Of a stretch of DNA of 64,000 nucleotides, positions 23,290 through 32,256 are shown in pieces (position 1 is the stretch's first letter; each line of letters begins with the position of its first letter). The stretch comes from Acholoe squamosa (Eukaryota > Annelida > Polychaeta > Phyllodocida > Polynoidae): contig OX439040.1 of assembly GCA_949317995.1 (NCBI GenBank), positions 25,601,830 to 25,665,829 of the forward strand. The letters run 5' to 3'. The position numbers and the translations under genes were made by a program. The notes under the pieces were generated by a model, which searched no databases, was not told where the DNA came from, and saw only the letters and a list, made by a program, of their open reading frames with translations.

Positions 23290-23505
23290 TAATGAGCCAC
23301 AGTTTTTATTTTGGAAGAATGCGAGGTCAGATGCAGAAAGTGGATCTTCAAGCACATCTTGCATTTGGGTTTCTGATATGTGCCAGCAGTGTATCCACAC
23401 ACTCTACATTGTCCTCAGCCCTATTGTTTCCCAGAAATCCTGTTATGACTGCTCTGAGGGCAAGCAATGGCTTCCATTTACTATGTAGTCTTTTTTGGTC
23501 ATAAT
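23290..23505 (-). pseudogene. Fragment of multicopy invertebrate gene family (FLGN / KIHFL segment)
   Basis: The minus strand reads WKPLLALRAVITGFLGNNRA followed by EDNVECVDTLLAHI, a stop, and after it KIHFLHLTSHSS. This is the pattern F.GN.+AENY..LV...L followed by SLKIHFLHSHLDFFP found in a large family of uncharacterised, probably transposon-associated proteins of arthropods and molluscs (from general knowledge). One in-frame stop and loss of both flanks make it a fragment. Other pieces of the same family occur at 52933-53142 and 63283-63760. Confidence 0.5.
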
Positions 23506-23511
23506 ATTGTT

Positions 23512-24505
23512 GGTATTGCCATTTTGAGAACCTACTGATATCGAGATAACTATAATAACTATATTATCGAAGCAATAACTAGTAAGTTCGAGTAGGTTTC
23601 AGAATCACTCTATTAACCCTTACGTGCCCAGAATAGCAAAAGTGCTCTCTTAAGCATGTATATATGTTCAACAGACCACCATGGGTTTAATATTAATCAG
23701 ATCAAGATGATTTTAACATCAGAAGTCCCGTAATGACAAGGGCTTTCTAACGGTACCAAATATGTCATGGTGCATTAGGTTTATATTTATCAATAAATCC
23801 TATTCCAGAAAATAATGGATTGAAAATAGGCTTATAACACATGAAAAGTGCGTGCCCTGGCCATGAAAATGGAGGGAAAATACAGAAAAATCACTAAATT
23901 CACAAAAATATTGAAGAAAATACCAAAAATATTGATGAAATAATTTCCATGTCATTTTCTCCAAGGAATCCAATTATGATATGTATCTTTGTTCAATTTC
24001 AATCAACATGGCCTTTTTGAAATGCTTTATGGGGTGAAAATAGCCTATTCCCCACCAAAATTTAAAAAAAAAAAATAATAATGAAGATTTTCCGGACACC
24101 TTCACCCAAATCAGACCATTTCAGCTTCATGTACCATCATCATTCCCTACTGACTCATATAATACTCTTACATATGCATCATATTACGTCTTCTGAAAGC
24201 TATTTATTGCTCTCTTTGTTACCATTTAAACCAGTACTTTAATGTGGACATGATGTAGGTAATATCCTCTATCATGTCAAATTTGTTGGATAAATCAGCT
24301 TCCTCAAAATAATTCTGGGCACAAAAGGGTTAAGAAGACTTGCAAATGCGTTTCAACCTTTCATATGCCTATAGCCAGTACCCTGTAAGGTGGTAATGCT
24401 CTCGCTTAGATAACCGTTAGATTGTTTTAAAATAAGGTCAGCCTACCAGCTCGGTAGGACTGCGAATCCCCGATCGTAGGAGGACGCGGAATATATACCT
24501 CTTGT
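23512..24505 (-). repeat. Solo LTR of gypsy 2 lineage, interrupted by a MITE
   Basis: Reverse complement of 24330-24505 plus 23512-23616 matches the LTR at 60650-60940: AGAGGTATATATTCCGC, CCTCCTACGATCGGGG, CAGTCCTACCGAGCTGGTAGG, TTATCTAAGCGAGAGCATTACC, TACTGGCTATAGGCATATGA, then after the insert AGTGATTCTGAAACCTACTCG and ATATCAGTAGGTTCTC. No internal region of the element is next to it, so it is a solo LTR. Confidence 0.85.
23617..24329. mobile_element. piggyBac-like MITE with TTAA target duplications
   Basis: The 713-bp insert is bounded by TTAA on both sides (23613-23616 and 24330-24333). Its ends are inverted repeats: CCCTTACGTGCCCAGAAT at the left and ATTCTGGGCACAAAAGGG at the right. TTAA duplication with CCC ends is the piggyBac signature. 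It has no transposase, so it is nonautonomous. The LTR copies at 53.4 and 60.6 kb lack it, which gives an empty-site comparison. Confidence 0.85.
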
Positions 24506-24960
24506 TACGTACTATATTTGCACATAGGAGGTGGATAGGGTGAAACATGAAGAAAACTTACCTGGTCTAAATTGAAGTTATTGGTAGTGTTGGAGTTGTA
24601 GGCAAGCAATTGACCTCAACTCACCAGCATCACCTGAAATCAGAGCTCAAGTTTTCTTTTAGGATAAGTGGAATTATATAAATGAATTCAGAGCAATTTA
24701 GCATGTCTCCCCCTTTTATTGGAAGATTCAATTACCAAAGTGGGTAATCGGGCCCTAGCGGAATGTTCTCTGAGCTACTTTTTTTTTTATAAATTGTTTT
24801 TCCATCATGAGTGTTTCCAAAGACATTCCTGTTAACCTTAGAGCACATTCCATAAGCAGTATTCATGCCTATATGAAACAATACACATTAAGACTGCTTG
24901 TGACATTTCCCTGCCTGTTTAGTGTTTCTATGATGTATACTCCTAAAGTAACCATAGATC
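24506..24960. other. Unassigned DNA
   Basis: No gene seen; it includes a poly(T) run near 24780. Confidence 0.4.
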
Positions 24961-24981
24961 ATATATTTTGTTCAGTCAAAG

Positions 24982-25148
24982 CAAAACCACCATGCCGTCC
25001 TTTACAGAATCAACAATGGTAAGCTTTTTGTGAGTGAACCCTTCAGTAGTGCATAGTTGGGCTATTCTAATTTCAGCTAAGTCGCTTACTTTCCCTTAAA
25101 CAAAACAGTACCACCATGCCGTCCTTTCCAGAATCAACAATGGTATGT
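24982..25148 (+). repeat. Duplicated 40-bp segment resembling a mini first exon
   Basis: ACCATGCCGTCCTTTMCAGA followed by ATCAACAATGGTA occurs with ATG at 24992 and again at 25116. Each has a good start context (CCACCATG) and ends in a GTAAG or GTATGT donor-like site. Nine codons would read MPSF, then Pro or Gln, EST, M. No downstream exon was found. Confidence 0.35.
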
Positions 25149-25429
25149 ACTTACTCCACTGTTTTCTATCCTGCTATATTTCTTACTTTTGTCAAAGCAA
25201 GTCAGTGGATTACTCCACTTATCTATCCTGTGTACCTTGCATGTGAATCAAAATAAACCCAATAAAATAAGGCCCCCTCCCTCAACTTAGGCAACCTGTG
25301 ATTTAGGGCTAATTCCTTTTCAACAGATATTTCCAAAGATATTTCTGAAGACATGTAGATGATTCTCACTATTAATCCTGGCCTGTTCTCACATGTGAAC
25401 GTGGCCCATTCCCATGTCCCATCTCAGCA

Positions 25430-26062
25430 CATTCCTTTATCAGGGCACACTCAGGCATTCTCATGCCTTCTAACCACTCATTGTCCCATCTGATAATAAC
25501 CATTGTCACATGTACTCCCGTGTACCACCCTATGTTTCAAGTATGCGCAGGAAGTGGATGTGAGAATGATTTAGAATCAAATGTAAGAATAAGATGGTAT
25601 TTGATATAGGAAAGGACTGGTAGTCCACATGGGACTTGGCGGGTTGTGGATGTGATAAAAGGCTGGGTGGACAGATGGGAAAGAACTTGTTTGCCAAAGA
25701 GGTTTTGTTTTAGGAATGAACAGCTAGGTTATTCTCAGTTCCACTTTCGGTTCATACTCACATCTGTCTGTGGCTCATGGGCACATCTAATCTTGGCACA
25801 TTACTGTGTTTAAACTGGGGCATGCTCATGCCCTCTACCTTTCAAATTTTACATCATATCACAATCATTTTGTCACATGGAACTCCCGGTGCAAGCCTGT
25901 GTTGAAAGACTATCCAGGAGGAGCATGCAAGGGTGATTTAGCTTCAAATCTGAAAATGAGATGGCAGAGGATATAATAACGGACTGGGAATGGGTAAGAT
26001 TGTGGATATGAAGCTATTTATGGACATGAAAATGAGCTGATTGTGGATCTCAGAATATAAGC
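25430..26062 (+). repeat. Diverged direct duplication of about 270 bp
   Basis: Blocks in 25435-25700 (GCATTCTCATGCCTTCTA, TCACATGTACTCCCGTG, GATGGTATTTGATATAGGAA, GGACTGG) recur in the same order at 25815-26060 (GCATGCTCATGCCCTCTA, TCACATGGAACTCCCGGTG, GAGATGGCAGAGGATATAAT, GGACTGG). Confidence 0.6.
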
Positions 26063-26332
26063 TGTGGTTAATCAAGAATGAAACAAAAGACAGGAAGGCC
26101 AACATCCAGAAAGGGACAAAAGAGGCTGGAATATATATGGAGTGCTAAAAGAGTGGTTGACCTAAGGAATTGTGCCTATCAAGTCTACTATCTCACAACA
26201 ATAATATCACAACACTATGATGCTATGGAGGTCTTCCATGTAAAAGTCACCCAACTTGAAAGCCTAGTTCTTTTCCTTACTTCCTACCTGTGTCAGGTTC
26301 CAACCTCTATATCTATATGTAACCCACATGAG

Positions 26333-27358
26333 CTAGCTTGTCATTCGAAAAGTTATAACCTCTGTCACTTGAAAGCTGACCCCCCTCACAAGTGGAGAGT
26401 TGGGAGGAAGACAAAGCTTTCCAGTAGCAAGAAAGGATGAGTACACATATATGTCTCTCTGCAATACAATTGCCATTGCAAGTATATGGAACTCATTACC
26501 CCAAGCCCTGTCTGTTCTAGCGGTCTTCATTTCTTTCCTCCATCGATCCATTAAGGACATGTCCTTAACTATTGTGTCTTTACCCATAACATAAAGGAAT
26601 TAATCTTTATTTGCCCACATAGCCTCAATAGTTAAGAGCCTAAGATTTAGCCTGTGGCGCTCTGTTCCAGTAACAGTGATGGAAATGGAATTCCATAAAC
26701 CATTACCATCTCCTTTAGTTTTCACTGGGATATAGTCATCCCAAATAGCAGGATGAAGAACCCTGGAAACAGCAGTGGCTACTTCTTCATCTCCTGCTGC
26801 AACATAAGGATCTAATCTCTGAAGCAGTAACAGGTGTCGCCTCAAGGTAGGCTTGAAAGCCCTATATCTTCCTCAATCAAAACTGGGTAAAAAAATTGTG
26901 ATTTATTTCTTTCCTCAGAGAATTGTATGTTTGCAAGTACATATCTTCTAACCTGACCTGGTTCTCCCTTGTCATATTTAGGGCCTGCACTTGAGGTCCT
27001 GTCAAAGGCTGTCCTTCGGGTAAAGGAGGAGTATGACATGGATGGATGTTTTCTGCCTGCTGATTCACCCTGAACAAGAGTAGCTTCAACATTGCGAATG
27101 AATCTTGGGTCCTTGCACTGTTTTTTTTTTACCCACTTGTTCCAACCCTGTCTCATTCAAAGCACACATCTTATCATCTTCAGGGGGCATATTCGGACTA
27201 CCCTCCCTTTTACCTCTCTGATCTGAAGGAGCAGTCTGTAGTTTACCGGTGTCCCTAGCTTTTGCCATCAAATCTGCTACCACATAATTGAATATGGCAC
27301 ATTCCCTGTTAAGTAGGGAACTGCTGTCCAGGGAAGTTTCTGTGCCATAGTACATTTG
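26333..27358 (-). pseudogene. OTU-like cysteine protease, inactivated
   Basis: Minus-strand frames separated by frameshifts and a stop give one protein of about 330 residues. The N-terminal part is polar (YYGTETSLDSSSLLNREC; PRFIRNVEATLVQGES). The core reads HPAIWDDYIPVKTKGDGNGLWNSIS, then TERHRLNLRLLTIEAMW, and WGNEFHILAMAIVLQRDIYV followed by YSS. This is an OTU/vertnin-type fold: GDGNCLWNSIS holds the catalytic Cys, and W(G)xExxLxALAxVLxxxIYVYS is the later block. Here Cys is Gly (GDGNG), so it could not cleave ubiquitin-like substrates. Such OTU genes are often carried by transposons in molluscs. Confidence 0.65.
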
Positions 27359-27604
27359 AAAATCAGTTTTTACTAACTTTTTGGACTTTTTTAGGATTTC
27401 TAGAATAAATCAAAGAAAAATTTCCACAACATAGATTATTTTCGGACTTTTTGCATGTGGGGGGCCTCATGATGAAAAAGGCTGCTTACTGAAAACACTT
27501 TGTCCTGAAGCATGATTACAATTATTGATCCATTACAATTGGCAAAGAAAATATATGTATGGTATCAAATGTGATGTTTTATAGTGTTTTAAGTGTTAAA
27601 ATTC

Positions 27605-28640
27605 AAAAAATAAAATTTTCCCCTAAATTTACCCATTAAGCAGACAGACTGACCCTCTTTATACCAGTGTCCAGTATTTTAGGGTGACCTCCGTTACCAT
27701 CAGCCTTTAGTGGCCCTGGGCAGAAAATAAAAAAGAATAATCTGGTCAATGTCAGACTAAAATGAAGATCAATTAGGGACATAATTATGTGCCAGATTAT
27801 GACTTGATATCTCTTCACATCTCCGCACTACATGCATTTCCCTGCCAAAATCTGAAGTAGTTTTTTTAAGGTGAGTGACCTCTGTTACCATGATGAAGCA
27901 TGTACAATTAAGGTGGAAACAAAATTAACCAATACTAATCCAAAGATAATGAAAAAAGGAAACTGTATACCAAAAATCAGATTGATTGATGGTATATCTA
28001 ATTTTCTAGAGAGGAAATAGTGTAAAAAAGTGACCTCCGTTACCGGTGACCTCCGTTACCGCCCACCCCTATTTTCAGTGACCCCCATTTCCATAGCCTG
28101 CCTACCCACCTGAGTCAAGCCACAATGTCAACTTCAATAATATCCTAAGTTGGTCAACTCATTTTTGACACACCTTGAAATCCAAAAGTCAGCTACTCCT
28201 TGGGTACAAGGTCATGACACATTTGACCTTGGCCAAGGTCAAGGTCACCCTTGTCAAGGTCAAACACCTAAATTTAGCAGAAATTAGCAAGGAAATCATG
28301 TTTATGGCTATAAAATTGGCTTTAATTAACTTTTTGGCATGCTGTAAAATATTAAAATGGCCACTTCTTTGAGTCCTTTTTCATGGTTCCAACAATGTTG
28401 ACCTTAATCAAGGTTAAGGTCATCCTTTTCAAGGTCAAAAATCATTGAAATCAGCTGGAAAATTAAATTTATGACCATAAAATTGGTTTTAATTAACTTT
28501 ATGCCATGCTTTGAAATATTAAAGTGGTCTACTTGTTGAGTGCCTTTCCAAGGTCATAACATGGTTGACCTTGGCCAAGGTCAAGGCCATCCTTTTCAAT
28601 GTCAAACACCCTCAATTCAGCTGAAATTAGCAAAAGAATC
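27605..28640. repeat. Left arm of a 1-kb inverted repeat pair
   Basis: Reverse complement matches about 35150-36085 along its length: ACCCATTAAGCAGACAGACT, GTGACCTCYGTTACC blocks, GATTGATTGATGGTATATCT, GTTGGTCAACTCATTTTTGA, and three TGACCTTGGCCAAGGTCAAGG cores about 170-190 bases apart (28210, 28399, 28565). The tandem units resemble, but are not the same as, those at 21.2 kb. Confidence 0.8.
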
Positions 28641-29068
28641 ATGTTTATGGCCATAAATTTGGCTCAAATTAAGTCTTCAAAAAATAATTAGTACTAAAAG
28701 TACATTACTGAAGTCCAGGAATCTATTCATGAAATTTAGAACCATGTATATGGCAGCCATTTTAATCTTTTATCCTGCATATTGTTAAAGATAAATTAAA
28801 GAATTACCATTTCTGCTTTGAACAAATATCAGGTACAAATCACAGATTAAAAATTCAGAGGTGTTACCAAAGGTGTTCACAAAGGATGATCTTGACCTAG
28901 GCTAAGGTCAACAATGTTAGAACTTTGAAAATGTATCAATTAAACAAAAAGAAGATCATTTTGACCCATCCTTAGAAACTAAGGGATAGGCCACAGAGAA
29001 AAGAGTGTTTAAAAAAAGGACATCAAGAGCTTTCATTTCATATAATACACATTAATAAGAGCATGGGA
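28641..29068. other. Spacer between inverted arm and retroelement
   Basis: No gene. One more weak TGACCTAGGCTAAGGTCA core at about 28889. Confidence 0.4.
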
Positions 29069-29115
29069 AGTATATTGAAACCATTGTTGAAAGATATCAT
29101 GCCAAATACCTTAAA
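29069..29115 (+). repeat. 47-bp direct repeat flanking the YR element, left copy
   Basis: Starts AGTATATTGAAACCATTG and ends AATACCTTAAA; identical over all 47 bases to 34591-34637 on the other side of the element. Confidence 0.9.
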
Positions 29116-29196
29116 TTGACTCTTCGAAGCTCTGGGAAGGATGGATAACCAGTCATCACTGCCGTTAGCCGAACTTGTCATGAAGTGACCCGGCAC
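29115..29196 (-). repeat. Split direct repeat B2 of the YR element
   Basis: 82 bases from ATTGACTCTTCGAAGCTC to GTGACCCGGCAC, repeated at 29428-29509 with three substitutions and no gaps. It is the 3' terminus of the element on the minus strand. Confidence 0.85.
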
Positions 29197-29252
29197 TTTA
29201 TTAAGAGAGAAAGAGAGAAAAATTTAAATAATAAATAAAAAAAAATAGAAAA

Positions 29253-29392
29253 AGTTCTTGCACTGCTGCTTGCTGCCATGCAGGTTGAATTGCTGCTGCT
29301 GAATAACCCCTGCTGTGGGGGGAGAGTGTGAGTCCCCTGTTTTATGAGTTCCACACTAGGTGGCAGATAGGTGCAGCAACTATAGTCAATAG
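29253..29392 (-). repeat. Split direct repeat A2 of the YR element
   Basis: 140 bases identical to A1 (34447-34586) except one T/G difference near the end (CTATAGTC against CTAGAGTC). Confidence 0.9.
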
Positions 29393-29394
29393 AC

Positions 29395-29422
29395 ACATAG
29401 ATCCCACGCGTGGAATCTATGT
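29395..29422. other. 28-bp near-perfect palindrome at the A2-B1 junction
   Basis: The arms ACATAGATCCCACG and CGTGGAATCTATGT pair with one mismatch. It lies exactly between A2 and B1 and is absent from the outer ends. YR retroelements replicate through a circular intermediate and recombine at such junction sites, so this is a candidate recombinase site; inference. Confidence 0.6.
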
Positions 29423-29427
29423 GAACC

Positions 29428-29509
29428 ATTGACTCTTCGAAGCTCTGGGAAGGATAGATAACCAGTCATAACTGCCGTTAGCCGAACTTGTCACGAAGTG
29501 ACCCGGCAC
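29428..29509 (-). repeat. Split direct repeat B1 of the YR element
   Basis: 82-base copy of B2 (29115-29196), 79 of 82 positions equal. It lies about 40 bases downstream of the recombinase stop on the minus strand. Confidence 0.85.
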
Positions 29510-29549
29510 ACCCAGAACTGAGAAGATCCAGTTGTGTCAACAATAAATG

Positions 29550-30572
29550 TCAGAGTTCCCTTTTTCTCAATGCCGTCGAAATTATATTGTCTAGCTTAAT
29601 TCTTGCCATCATTGGCTTTGCCAAGTAAATAAGTGCTGTCAGGCCTGCCCAATCTCCAGCCTGTCGTATGTCCTCTAACGGGATGCCTGCTTCATGGAAG
29701 AACACAGCACCAGCTCTGCGTAGACTATGTACCCCAGCCCTATCTGGGTTCACCCCAATGCCCTTAATTAGTCCCTTGAGGAACTTGAGCAGGACCGAGT
29801 ACGTAAGTGGCACTTCCCGTCCCCCTTTACGGATAACAAACAAAGGAGAATCAGGAGGTGCCGGGGTGTCAGACATGTGATTCCTGAGCATAGAAGCTGC
29901 ACAAAAAGGTGAGTCATGTGTATAGGTTATGGGAACTAGGTGCACTCTCTGCCCGTACTGGATTGTTTTAGAACTGCTTATCTTGAGCATAATGCCCCAG
30001 GGATGGAAGGTGACTGATTTGCGCTTCAAGAAGTGACCTAATAGGTCAGATGAGGAATCAGGCACTAAGTTACTTTTCCTCAATAGTGAGCGGAAGCTTA
30101 AGACCAAACATGCCCACATAACACATTGGTTGTTGTCCTTAAGATTGACTTTCTTGAACATATCGCACAAATTCGCGAAAGATAAGGTCACTCTGACCGG
30201 AACTGGGTGCCCCAGTAATCTTCGTAGACCATGAAGTGAGGCACTGAATGCGAAGTCCTGGCGAATCCAACCCACTTCGTAGCCAAAATAGCGATTCAAA
30301 CTGATCACACCGCTCACGTAGTTATCAATAGTGCTATAACTCAAACAGTCTGAAAGGTACATGATATAACGGGTCATGGTAAGCACATCCGTTGGCAAAA
30401 CCCTAGTGCCGAGCCAAGTACAGAATACAATGTAGCGTTTCCATTGCGAAGATTTTGTGCGCCAGGTCAATGGTGACCACACATATGCCCTAGCTTCTGC
30501 TGCTAACCTGTCTAACTGCATACACCGCTGGGAAACCACTACAACACAAAAATGTGGGTATGTTTGAGTCAT
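29550..30572 (-). CDS. Tyrosine recombinase of the YR retrotransposon
   Basis: 340 codons from a true ATG at 30572, overlapping the end of the RT gene by 83 bases in another frame. It replaces integrase: it would insert the circular DNA copy by strand exchange. The N-terminal half is a SAM-like core-binding domain (SSQWKRYIVFCTWLG, DCLSYSTIDNYVSGVISLNR). The catalytic half shows Arg I in SFRSLLRKSNL (about residue 175), the HSLRRAG box (H and Arg II, about 290), GDWAG, and the nucleophile Tyr in LTALIYLAK (about 322). The R-H-R-W-Y set is complete. Length is usual for DIRS-order recombinases. No frameshift or stop. Confidence 0.92.
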   Translation of the reverse strand: MTQTYPHFCVVVVSQRCMQLDRLAAEARAYVWSPLTWRTKSSQWKRYIVFCTWLGTRVLPTDVLTMTRYIMYLSDCLSYSTIDNYVSGVISLNRYFGYEVGWIRQDFAFSASLHGLRRLLGHPVPVRVTLSFANLCDMFKKVNLKDNNQCVMWACLVLSFRSLLRKSNLVPDSSSDLLGHFLKRKSVTFHPWGIMLKISSSKTIQYGQRVHLVPITYTHDSPFCAASMLRNHMSDTPAPPDSPLFVIRKGGREVPLTYSVLLKFLKGLIKGIGVNPDRAGVHSLRRAGAVFFHEAGIPLEDIRQAGDWAGLTALIYLAKPMMARIKLDNIISTALRKREL

Positions 30573-32256
30573 TGTCCAGTAATCTGGATAGGGTATCCGC
30601 CACTACATTAAGGCGGCCCGGAATATGTCGAGCCACCACATGACAATTATATATTACTGAAAGCCAGAAAACTCTCCTCAAAATTTTCATAGCAACCTTA
30701 TTCTCACTGTGTCTGGAGTTTATTGCTGCTACTACTTGAGTATTGTCTGAGTTTACAATGATTTTGCTATCTCTGAATGTTGGACCCCACCTCCATAGTG
30801 ATTCAATCAGAGGGTAGAATTCTTGAACGTTAATGTTATCGGGGATGGAAATGTCTGGTTCAGGTCGCATATGACCATGAGTGTCGGCCACATTTTCCAG
30901 CGATATATTCCATGCCCCGGCCATCCAGTCTCCCATACATTCTACACCATACCCTTTGCCTGATGCGTCCATTGAAAGAGTCAGTTCCTTATCAAAATCT
31001 GGCTTAATGATGCGAGCCTCCCCATTGAACCATCTTGAAAAGGATTTCCACCAATCCAAGTCTCTATGAAAACTCTTGGTGAGGGAAATGTACCTTCTGT
31101 TGGTGTGGAATCCTTTCAACAACTCTATGACCCGGTGTGAGAAAGTACGGCCGCCTTTGACTAGTGAGGAGCAGTGAGATAATATTCCGCAAAGTCTCTG
31201 CAGTTGCTTACGTGTTGCCTTACGGCGACCATCAAAAAACGTAATTTCCTGCTTTAACTTTACTAATTTCTCCTCCGGCAGCCTCAGTTTCATGTTTACC
31301 GTATCAATCTCAATACCGAGGTACCTTTGTACTGTGGAAGGGCTTGCTACCTTTTTATAAGCTACATAGAACCCGAGCGTGCGTAATAAGGAATGTAGTG
31401 TCAGTTGTGCACGTTGACATTGTTCATACGAATGCGCCATTAATAAGAAATCATCAAGATAGTTGAAACAAATGAAACCAAGGTTGCGCATATGTCTAGA
31501 GATTGAGTCTGTCAACCGGTTAAATATAAAGGGAGCAGCTCTAGTACCAAATGACAGAAAGTTATCTACCAAGTACTGCTCCTGTCCATTTATTGACCAA
31601 CATAGACCTTGATATTTCCTGTCCTCTGGCCTAATTAATACTGAGCGGTACGCTGCCGAGATGTCTGTAACCGCTAAAAACATGCCCATATCTAATTGGT
31701 CACATATATCATCAATCTTGGTGAATTGGAAATGGTGAAAAGTTTTTTCCATGTAGGAATTAATTGACCTGTCCTTGGGGCGACTTGCGTCGGTAATCGG
31801 GCGGAAGCCCCCGGATGCCTTCGGAACCGCACCTAAAGCGTGCACACAATGAGGTTTATCCTCCACAATACTGAATTTGCCCTCCATACACTCATTTTGT
31901 AGAAGATTGTCAGTGAATGAAAAAGCATCCACAGTAGCGGATTTGTAGTTTGCCGACTCGTATTCATCCACTTTAGCATGGGGGTCTACAATTTTAAACC
32001 CATGTAAGATACCATCTAAAATGAAATGACTATCAGCATCGAATTCAGTATCACTTAATAACATATTCCTCCAACCTGCCGGATTGAGTTGGGAACGAAC
32101 TCCTGCCACTACATGGGTATATCTACAATCCCACAACGGTGCATATTTGTCATACATGGCTAATAAATCATTCATATTGTCAGAACATGTCAACTCCTCA
32201 CACATATGGGTATGGACGGAATCAAAGGAGCAAAATATTCCCTCCAACGGTACCTC
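30490..32256 (-). CDS. Reverse transcriptase/RNase H of the YR retrotransposon
   Basis: The open frame runs from just after the gag stop (32257-32259) to 30490 in the same frame as gag. Its first ATG is at about codon 18 after the gag stop, so it is made either by internal initiation or by read-through of the UGA. RT motifs: GAVPKASGGFRPITDASRP, FLAVTDISAAYRSV (first catalytic Asp), FGTRAAPFIFNRL, and CFNYLDDFLLM (YLDD). RNase H follows: LSMDASGKGYGVE, NVQEFYPLIE, IIVNSDNTQVVAAI, and LNVVADTLSR, with all four acidic residues. The DIRS-type GTRAAP and DASRPKDRSIN blocks separate it from LTR elements. Intact. Confidence 0.92.
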   Translation of the reverse strand, partial: EVPLEGIFCSFDSVHTHMCEELTCSDNMNDLLAMYDKYAPLWDCRYTHVVAGVRSQLNPAGWRNMLLSDTEFDADSHFILDGILHGFKIVDPHAKVDEYESANYKSATVDAFSFTDNLLQNECMEGKFSIVEDKPHCVHALGAVPKASGGFRPITDASRPKDRSINSYMEKTFHHFQFTKIDDICDQLDMGMFLAVTDISAAYRSVLIRPEDRKYQGLCWSINGQEQYLVDNFLSFGTRAAPFIFNRLTDSISRHMRNLGFICFNYLDDFLLMAHSYEQCQRAQLTLHSLLRTLGFYVAYKKVASPSTVQRYLGIEIDTVNMKLRLPEEKLVKLKQEITFFDGRRKATRKQLQRLCGILSHCSSLVKGGRTFSHRVIELLKGFHTNRRYISLTKSFHRDLDWWKSFSRWFNGEARIIKPDFDKELTLSMDASGKGYGVECMGDWMAGAWNISLENVADTHGHMRPEPDISIPDNINVQEFYPLIESLWRWGPTFRDSKIIVNSDNTQVVAAINSRHSENKVAMKILRRVFWLSVIYNCHVVARHIPGRLNVVADTLSRLLDNDSNIPTFLCCSGFPAVYAVRQVSSRS

